NCBI GenBank assembly: GCA_003524435.1
Contig: DQHP01000120.1
Location: 1-11,036 of the forward strand
DNA length: 11,036 nt
Direction of reading: 5' to 3'
DNA from: Microbacterium sp.
GTDB taxonomy: Bacteria; Actinomycetota; Actinomycetes; Actinomycetales; Microbacteriaceae
The position numbers and the translations under genes were made by a program. The number at the start of each line of letters is the position of its first letter. The first letter of the stretch is position 1. Positions 6,251 through 11,036 of this stretch are shown here, piece by piece. Under the pieces are notes generated by a model. The model was not told the origin of the DNA. It worked only from the letters and a program-made list of their open reading frames with translations, and searched no databases.

Positions 6251-7240
6251 ATGGCTGCAACTCTCACCGAGCGGTACATCGCCGCTGTCACAAAATCTCT
6301 TTCCCCGAACACGCAGAACGATGTGCGCGTCGAGCTCGAAGCATCCATCGCCGACGCCGTCGAGGCGCGCGTCGAGCAGGGGGAGTCCTCACCGGATGCT
6401 GAGCACCGCGTTCTCACGGATCTCGGCGACCCGGCGATTCTCGCGGCCGGCTACGCCGACCGCCCACTGCACCTGATCGGGCCGAAGTACTTCCTCACGT
6501 GGTGGCGCCTGCTGAAGCTGCTGCTGTGGATCGTGCCGCCCATTGCCGCGTTCGGCGTCGCGCTGGCGGCGGTTCTCGCAGGCGCATCCGTGGGCGAGGT
6601 CATCGGCCAGACCATCGGCATCACATTGAGCGTTGCCGTGCACGTTGTCTTCTGGACGACGCTGGTCTTCTTCGTCCTGGAGCGCACCGGCGCAGACACC
6701 GGAGTGCGCTGGGACGTCGACCAACTGCCCGATCCTGCTGTCGATGGAGTGGGACGAGCCGACCTTATTGCGTCGTTGTTCTTCCTTGTCATCGGAATCG
6801 GTGCGATCTTCTGGGATCGTTTCCTCGGGTTCTTCCCGACCGGCGGCGAGCCCATCCCGATACTCAACCCTGCGCTGTGGCCGGGATGGATCACGGTGCT
6901 CTTCGCGCTCATCGTCGTCGAGGTCCTGCTCTCCATCGCGATCTACGCTCGGGGTCGTTGGACCACGCTCTTCGCCGTGATCAACACCGTCTTGGCCGTG
7001 CTGTTCGCGTCGTGGGCGCTGACGCTGCTGGGACGGGGAGAGCTCGTCAATCCGGAGTTCTTGGACTTCGTCGTACGGGCCGGTGGCGAAGGCTTCGCAC
7101 GAGGCCAAGAGGCATCTGCCGAACAGGGTGGCGTATTCGGCATCCTCGCGGCCGTCACCGGAATCTGCCTTGTCTTGTTCCCGGCGTGGGATATCACCGA
7201 CGGGTGGCTGAAGACACGACGCGCGGCGCACCAGGCATAG
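6251..7240 (+). CDS. HAAS-domain integral membrane protein, partner of the PadR regulator
   Basis: The 329-aa protein starts at ATG 6251 with AGGAG at 6238-6242, 8 nt upstream and inside the padR 3' end. Residues ~1-72 form a soluble helical domain (LTERYIAAVTKSL, VRVELEASIADAVEAR, EHRVLTDLGDPAILAAGY) that matches the HAAS/DUF1700-type or permease-prefix domain found with PadR regulators. Six hydrophobic helices follow at about 86-110, 121-144, 170-192, 212-234, 239-261 and 292-314. A 30-residue charged loop lies between helices 5 and 6. I see no catalytic motif or ATP-binding site. In this family the HAAS domain is thought to link membrane state to transcription, but the exact job is not established. 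The gene sits between menC and menB with no evident metabolic link to them. Confidence 0.8.
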   Translation: MAATLTERYIAAVTKSLSPNTQNDVRVELEASIADAVEARVEQGESSPDAEHRVLTDLGDPAILAAGYADRPLHLIGPKYFLTWWRLLKLLLWIVPPIAAFGVALAAVLAGASVGEVIGQTIGITLSVAVHVVFWTTLVFFVLERTGADTGVRWDVDQLPDPAVDGVGRADLIASLFFLVIGIGAIFWDRFLGFFPTGGEPIPILNPALWPGWITVLFALIVVEVLLSIAIYARGRWTTLFAVINTVLAVLFASWALTLLGRGELVNPEFLDFVVRAGGEGFARGQEASAEQGGVFGILAAVTGICLVLFPAWDITDGWLKTRRAAHQA

Positions 7241-7243
7241 GCT
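7238..7243 (+). promoter_or_regulatory. Possible -10 element of a leaderless menB transcript
   Basis: TAGGCT fits the actinobacterial TAnnnT pattern and is followed by GTGAGC and then ATG at 7250. A transcript starting at that A would be leaderless, which favours ATG 7250 over GTG 7244. No -35 box is evident. It overlaps the stop codon of the upstream gene, so read-through from the padR operon is also possible. Confidence 0.35.
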
Positions 7244-7249
7244 GTGAGC

Positions 7250-8149
7250 ATGGTCTCTGAGCTCTTCGATCCTGCCGAATGGGTGCTCGCGCCCGGTGCC
7301 GATGCCTACACCGACATCACCGCGCACGTCACTCACGACGGCGGCGTCGCCCGCATCGCGTTCAACCGTCCGGAGGTGCGAAACGCTTTCCGCCCGCACA
7401 CGGTGGATGAGTTGTACCGGGCGCTCGACGTCGCCCGTCAGGATCCGAAGATCGGGGCGGTGCTCCTCACCGGAAACGGTCCGAGCGCGAAGGACGGCGG
7501 CTGGGCGTTCTGCTCGGGCGGAGACCAGCGTATCCGCGGACGCGATGGGTACAAGTACTCCGAGGACGAGAGCGTCGTCGCCGATCCGGCTCGCGCTGGC
7601 CGCTTGCACATCCTCGAGGTGCAGCGCCTGATTCGCTTCATGCCGAAGGTTGTCATCGCCGTGATCCCCGGCTGGGCTGCTGGCGGCGGGCACTCGCTGC
7701 ACGTCGTTTGTGACCTGTCGATCGCGTCGGCTGAGCACGGCCGGTTCAAGCAGACTGATGCCGACGTCGGCAGCTTCGATGCCGGATACGGCTCGGCCTA
7801 CATGGCACGACAGACCGGGCAGAAGATCGCTCGCGAAGTGTTCTTCCTGGCCGAGGAGTACTCGGCCCAGCGTGCCTACGAAATGGGCGCGGTGAACCGA
7901 GTTGTGCCGCATGAGGAGCTTGAGCGTGAAGCGCTCTCGATGGCGCGCACAGTGCTGACGAAGTCGCCCACCGCGATCCGGATGCTGAAGTTCGCCTTCA
8001 ACGCCGTTGATGATGGGATGGTCGGACAGCAGGTCTTCGCCGGTGAGGCGACCCGTCTGGCCTATGGCACAGACGAGGCTGTGGAAGGGCGCGATTCGTT
8101 CCTGGAGAAGCGCGAGCCCAACTGGGCGCCGTTCCCGTACCACTTTTGA
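7250..8149 (+). CDS. menB: 1,4-Dihydroxy-2-naphthoyl-CoA synthase, type II (menaquinone biosynthesis)
   Basis: MenB closes the second ring, turning o-succinylbenzoyl-CoA into DHNA-CoA; it is a cytosolic crotonase-fold enzyme, usually hexameric. The 299-aa product (ATG 7250; GTG 7244 would add two residues) shows ARIAFNRPEVRNAFRP, the oxyanion-hole segments WAFCSGGDQRIRG and AAGGGHSLHVVCDLSIAS, and QTDADVGSFDAGYG. In the last, D177 aligns with the catalytic Asp163 of E. coli MenB, and Y272 in LAYGTDEAVEGR with Tyr258. D170 stands where E. coli has Gly156, marking the type II form that supplies its own carboxylate and needs no bicarbonate, as in Mycobacterium tuberculosis. The C-terminus PFPYHF is typical. 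menE follows after 11 bp, so both are probably co-transcribed. A leaderless start is likely. Confidence 0.95.
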   Translation: MVSELFDPAEWVLAPGADAYTDITAHVTHDGGVARIAFNRPEVRNAFRPHTVDELYRALDVARQDPKIGAVLLTGNGPSAKDGGWAFCSGGDQRIRGRDGYKYSEDESVVADPARAGRLHILEVQRLIRFMPKVVIAVIPGWAAGGGHSLHVVCDLSIASAEHGRFKQTDADVGSFDAGYGSAYMARQTGQKIAREVFFLAEEYSAQRAYEMGAVNRVVPHEELEREALSMARTVLTKSPTAIRMLKFAFNAVDDGMVGQQVFAGEATRLAYGTDEAVEGRDSFLEKREPNWAPFPYHF

Positions 8150-8160
8150 GGCGGGCACCC

Positions 8161-9270
8161 ATGAACGCCGAAATGGAGGCAGTGCGCGGGGCGCTCGACG
8201 GGGGACCAGCCCTGGGGCTCGGGATGCTGGGCGACGAGCCCCAAGATGTCCCAGAGGGCACGGCGGTCGTCATTGCGACTTCGGGATCCAGCGGCATCCC
8301 GAAGCGCGTGATCCTGAGCGCCGAGGCGCTGCGTGCGAGCGCAGAAGCAACCGCAGCTCGCATCGGTAGCGGACGCTGGCTGCTCGCGCTGCCGGGTGGG
8401 TATGTCGCAGGACTCCAGGTGCTCGTGCGTTCAGTCCTCGCTGGCACCGAGCCGGTCGCGCTCGAAGGTGGATTCTCACCGCGCGCATTCGCCGAGGCCA
8501 CATTGCCCATGCTGCGCACGTCTTCAGAGCAGCTGTATACCTCGCTGGTTCCCGCACAACTTGGCAGCCTGGTAGAGGCCGCTGGTGATTCCACAGTGCG
8601 CGGAGCACTTCAGGCCTACACCGCGATTCTTGTCGGTGGCCAGGCATTGCCCGAACCCCTTCGCGAAGCCGCATCCGCACTCGGGGTACAACTGGTGCGC
8701 ACGTACGGCTCGTCCGAGACCAGCGGCGGATGCGTGTACGACGGCATCCCTCTTGATGGCGTCGAGGTACGCACGGCTGACGGCGAGCTGTGGATTGCCG
8801 GCCCGATGCTGGCCGATGGCTACCTCGATGATCCCGCCCTGACGGAGCGCACGTTCGTGCGCGATGAGAGCGGCATCCGCTGGTATCGCACCGGAGATCT
8901 CGGAATCGTCGATGACGGTACTGTGCGTGTGCACGGCAGGGCCGACAACGTGATTGTCTCCGGTGGGATCAATATTTCTCTGGACCGTGTCGAGCGCATT
9001 GTGCGGGGCATTCCCGGACTCGCGCCCGCCGTGGTTGTCGGTATTGAGGATGCGCGGTGGGGCGAAGCATCCGTCATTGTCGCGCCGCGCGGCGAAGCGC
9101 TTCGTCGAAGCGAAGCCGAGCAACTCGAAAGCGCCAGGGAAGCCGTGGCGGCCGAACTCGGCAAACCGGCTCGTCCCGTGCGGCTGATCATCGTTGATGA
9201 GATTCAGACGCTGGCATCGGGCAAACCTGACCGTGAGGCGATTCGTCGCATTGTGGCCCAGTTCGGCTGA
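8161..9270 (+). CDS. menE: o-Succinylbenzoate-CoA ligase (menaquinone biosynthesis)
   Basis: MenE activates o-succinylbenzoate with ATP and CoA to give the MenB substrate. It is an adenylate-forming (ANL) enzyme, and with ATG 8161 as residue 1 the core motifs are: the phosphate loop IATSGSSGIPKR (about 38-49), the aryl pocket and adenine motif TYGSSETSGG (181-190), YRTGDLG with D246, GRADNVIVSGGINIS with R260, and the C-terminal lysine in ASGKPDR (K355). At 369 aa it is much shorter than the 450-490 aa of E. coli or Bacillus MenE, mainly at the N-terminus, but this short form is normal in actinobacteria. GAGG at 8148-8151 overlaps the menB stop and gives a 9-nt spacing to this ATG; the TTG at 8146 is a poorer choice. 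Part of the menB-menE unit. Confidence 0.93.
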   Translation: MNAEMEAVRGALDGGPALGLGMLGDEPQDVPEGTAVVIATSGSSGIPKRVILSAEALRASAEATAARIGSGRWLLALPGGYVAGLQVLVRSVLAGTEPVALEGGFSPRAFAEATLPMLRTSSEQLYTSLVPAQLGSLVEAAGDSTVRGALQAYTAILVGGQALPEPLREAASALGVQLVRTYGSSETSGGCVYDGIPLDGVEVRTADGELWIAGPMLADGYLDDPALTERTFVRDESGIRWYRTGDLGIVDDGTVRVHGRADNVIVSGGINISLDRVERIVRGIPGLAPAVVVGIEDARWGEASVIVAPRGEALRRSEAEQLESAREAVAAELGKPARPVRLIIVDEIQTLASGKPDREAIRRIVAQFG

Positions 9271-9275
9271 ACGTA

Positions 9276-9283
9276 CCCCCCCC
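9276..9283 (+). repeat. C8 homopolymer tract in the menE-methyltransferase gap
   Basis: Eight consecutive C residues lie in the 38-bp spacer, followed by GCACCCC. If the methyltransferase mRNA starts at its ATG (9309), the tract covers about -33 to -26, between the -35 and -10 positions. It could be prone to slippage, or be a sequencing-length artefact. No direct evidence of function. Confidence 0.4.
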
Positions 9284-9308
9284 GCACCCCAGATGGGAAA
9301 CTGATCGA

Positions 9309-10100
9309 ATGGCCACCTACACCCACGGGCATCATGAGTCAGTGCTGCGCTCGCACAATAACCGCACGATCGAGAACTCGGCGCAGTATCTGCGCCCGCA
9401 CCTGAAGGCTGATGCGAACCTGCTCGACGTTGGCGCGGGCCCCGGCACGATCACGGTGGATTTCGCACAGCACGTCGCCCAAGTCACCGCGACAGAGATC
9501 GGCAAAGACGAACTCGCGCTCTCGCAGCGCCTCGCCGCCCAAATCGCCGTGCAAAACATCGAATTCGCGGTCGAAGACGTGCATGCACTGAGCTTCGCCG
9601 ACGACACTTTCGACATCGTCCATACGCACCAGGTGCTGCAGCACGTCGCAGACCCCGTGCAGGCGCTGCGCGAAATGCGCCGCGTCGCCAAGCCCGGCGG
9701 CCTTGTCGCCGCCCGCGATGCTGATTACGACGGCTTCATCTGGTTTCCGCTCGCGCCAGAGCTCGACGAGTGGTTGCAGCTTTATCGTGCGGCGGCGAAA
9801 GCGAACGGCGGCGAACCGGATGCTGGTCGCAGACTGCTCTCCTGGGCGCGCGCTGCGGGGTTCGAAGAGGTCACGGCGACAGCATCCACCTGGTGTTATG
9901 CCACCGCCGAGGAGCGCCAGTGGTGGGGAGGAATGTGGGCGGATCGCATCATCGAATCTGCCCTCGCGCGCCAACTCATTGACAGTGACATGGCGAGCCG
10001 CGACGATCTGCAGCGCATCAGCGATGCGTGGAAGCGCTGGGCAGACTCCGAAGACGGATGGTTCCTCATCCCGCACGGCGAGATCATCTGCCGTGCGTGA
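9309..10100 (+). CDS. Class I SAM-dependent methyltransferase, substrate unknown
   Basis: The 263-aa product has the Rossmann methyltransferase motifs: motif I LLDVGAGPGT (38-47) binding SAM, an acidic residue at the end of strand 2 (E63 in TATEIG), FADDTFDIVHTHQVLQHV (96-113) for motif II, and RRVAKPGGLVAARD (124-137) for motif III. The last 120 residues (Trp-rich, with QWWGGMWADRI and WFLIPHGEIICRA) form a less conserved substrate domain. It does not show the features of the UbiE/MenG demethylmenaquinone methyltransferase, so its place beside menE does not make it the last menaquinone step. It starts 38 bp after menE with no strong ribosome site; GAAACT lies 6 nt before the ATG, a weak hint of a leaderless start. 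A hairpin lies at its 3' end. Confidence 0.85.
   Translation: MATYTHGHHESVLRSHNNRTIENSAQYLRPHLKADANLLDVGAGPGTITVDFAQHVAQVTATEIGKDELALSQRLAAQIAVQNIEFAVEDVHALSFADDTFDIVHTHQVLQHVADPVQALREMRRVAKPGGLVAARDADYDGFIWFPLAPELDEWLQLYRAAAKANGGEPDAGRRLLSWARAAGFEEVTATASTWCYATAEERQWWGGMWADRIIESALARQLIDSDMASRDDLQRISDAWKRWADSEDGWFLIPHGEIICRA
10072..10097. terminator. Hairpin at the 3' end of the methyltransferase gene, weak terminator candidate
   Basis: CGCACGGC (10072-10079) and GCCGTGCG (10090-10097) form a perfect, GC-rich 8-bp stem with a 10-nt loop, ending just before the stop codon. A second small palindrome, GAGAT-AC-ATCTC (10099-10110), follows at once. There is no T-tract. It could slow polymerase or separate the methyltransferase from the kinase gene. 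Confidence 0.3.
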
Positions 10101-10140
10101 GATACATCTCCGGACGGATGCAGCGGCACGCGCCCTCGCG

Positions 10141-10146
10141 TAGCGT
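10141..10146 (+). promoter_or_regulatory. Possible -10 element of a leaderless histidine kinase transcript
   Basis: TAGCGT fits TAnnnT and is followed by GAGAGA and then GTG at 10153, the same spacing as before menC and menB. The GAGAGA could also act as a very close, weak ribosome site. No -35 box is clear. Confidence 0.35.
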
Positions 10147-10152
10147 GAGAGA

Positions 10153-11036
10153 GTGATCCGTCCGCTGTCTCGTAGCGCGCTCGTCCTCGACATCCTCGGG
10201 GCGATCGTGCTGTTTGCGGTGCTCACGCCGCTGTCTCTCGTGTTTTACGCGCCGGGGGGCCTGAGCTCTCTGACATCGGAATGGCTCGCCATCGTCGCCC
10301 TTGTCGCCGCCGCGGTCGTGCAGTGCGGTGCACTCGCGATAGGTCGACTTGCGCCGGGGCTCGCGCTCGCAGTGGCGTGGGTAGGAGCTCTCATTCAAAT
10401 GAGTGCGGGGCTCTCGCCGTTGCCCGTCAACCTCGCAATCCTTGGTGTGCTTTACGCCACCGCCGCGTGGGGTTCCACGCGGACGCTGTGGTTCGGCCTT
10501 GCATCGGCGGGCGTCGGCGCGATTATTGCCGGCGTTTATACGACGTTTGTGAACGGTGTGGGCGTGGGGCTTTCGGTCCGCTCGCTCAGCGTTTTGGCCC
10601 TCGTCATTTTCTCCGCAGTTCTTGCTCTCGGAACAGCCTGGCTCAGCGGTTTTTTGTGGCGCATGGTGCTGCGCTCACGCCGCATCCGTGAAGCGCAGAC
10701 GCGAGCCGAGCAACAGACGGCGGAAGAACAAGAACGAGTGCGTATCGCCCGTGACATGCACGATGTGGTTGCCCATTCGCTGGCGGTGGTGATCGCACAG
10801 GCCGATGGTGCACGCTATGCGGCGGCAGCGGATCCGGATGCGGCGACCGCCGCCCTCGGCACGATTTCGCAGACCGCGCGCGGTGCGCTTTCTGATGTGC
10901 GGATGCTGCTGACGCAGTTGCGGCACCGCCAGGGTGATGGGCCACAGCCGACGCTTTCCGACCTGGAGGCGCTGTTCGCCCAGGTCAGGCAGGCGGGCCT
11001 TGAGCCGCGGGTCACGGTTGATCCGATGCCGCCGGG
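10153..11036 (+). CDS. Sensor histidine kinase, NarL/DesK type (N-terminal part, cut by the right edge)
   Basis: The frame opens at GTG 10153 and stays open to the end of the window (294 codons). Residues ~11-170 hold five or six hydrophobic helices with only short loops, a sensor module embedded in the membrane. A charged helix follows (RSRRIREAQTRAEQQTAEEQ, ~175-194), then the HisKA_3 dimerisation and phosphoacceptor box RVRIARDMHDVVAHSLAVV, with H203 as the likely phosphorylated histidine. The helix ISQTARGALSDVRMLLTQLR continues the four-helix bundle. The ATP-binding HATPase_c domain should follow outside the window, as should a LuxR/NarL-type response regulator, the usual partner. The signal cannot be inferred. 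No upstream ATG gives a sensible protein, and GTG fits the putative -10 at 10141. Confidence 0.9.
   Translation, partial: MIRPLSRSALVLDILGAIVLFAVLTPLSLVFYAPGGLSSLTSEWLAIVALVAAAVVQCGALAIGRLAPGLALAVAWVGALIQMSAGLSPLPVNLAILGVLYATAAWGSTRTLWFGLASAGVGAIIAGVYTTFVNGVGVGLSVRSLSVLALVIFSAVLALGTAWLSGFLWRMVLRSRRIREAQTRAEQQTAEEQERVRIARDMHDVVAHSLAVVIAQADGARYAAAADPDAATAALGTISQTARGALSDVRMLLTQLRHRQGDGPQPTLSDLEALFAQVRQAGLEPRVTVDPMPP

Noticed and set aside
6389..8158. 589-codon open frame on the minus strand opposite the HAAS protein gene and menB
   Set aside because: It is antisense to two genes with clear family motifs, and its product is Arg/Asp/Glu/His-rich with no domain logic. Long shadow frames are expected in GC-rich DNA.
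9309..10100. Methyltransferase as demethylmenaquinone methyltransferase (MenG/UbiE)
   Set aside because: The generic SAM motifs are present, but not the UbiE-type signatures, and the C-terminal part differs. Proximity to menE alone is not enough.
1..11036. tRNA, rRNA, CRISPR arrays, transposases, prophage att sites
   Set aside because: No cloverleaf, spaced direct repeats, IS-like terminal repeats around an ORF, or integrase-like protein was seen in reading both strands.

Overview
The window looks like chromosomal DNA from a high-GC actinobacterium, most likely Microbacteriaceae (a Microbacterium-like genome). This is an inference from four things: strong G/C third-position bias, short (369 aa) actinobacterial-type MenE and type II MenB, many genes without a Shine-Dalgarno sequence but with a -10-like hexamer 6-7 nt before the start codon, and many GGATGC/GCATCC words. 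No RNA genes, CRISPR arrays, transposases or integrases were seen. The window is gene-dense, and no stretch above 300 bp lacks a gene.

Left block (1-4650): a TetR-family regulator gene (+) is divergent from a two-gene minus-strand operon. The first operon gene encodes an MMPL/RND transporter whose C-terminus carries an extra ABC-ATPase-like domain with a destroyed Walker A. The second encodes a YhgE/Pip-type membrane protein, overlaps the first by ATGA, and runs off the left edge. A cluster of four alternating GATACA/TGTATC half-sites lies between the divergent genes and is the obvious TetR operator. I read this as a TetR-controlled envelope export system, and it is the most unusual part of the window.

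Middle block (4629-9270): menaquinone genes. menC (-) is bracketed by two long inverted-repeat elements: a 67-bp one at its 3' end, shared with the convergent tetR, and an 82-bp one in its upstream region. A compact PadR-regulator/HAAS-domain membrane protein operon (+) sits between menC and menB-menE (+). MenC makes o-succinylbenzoate, MenE activates it with CoA, and MenB cyclises it to DHNA-CoA. menF, menD, menH and menA are not in the window.

Right block (9309-11036): a class I SAM-dependent methyltransferase of unknown substrate, then the 5' part of a DesK/NarL-type sensor histidine kinase cut by the right edge. Its response regulator is presumably just outside.

All calls come from reading the sequence and translations by eye. 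No database search or folding calculation was run, and motif counts are manual.
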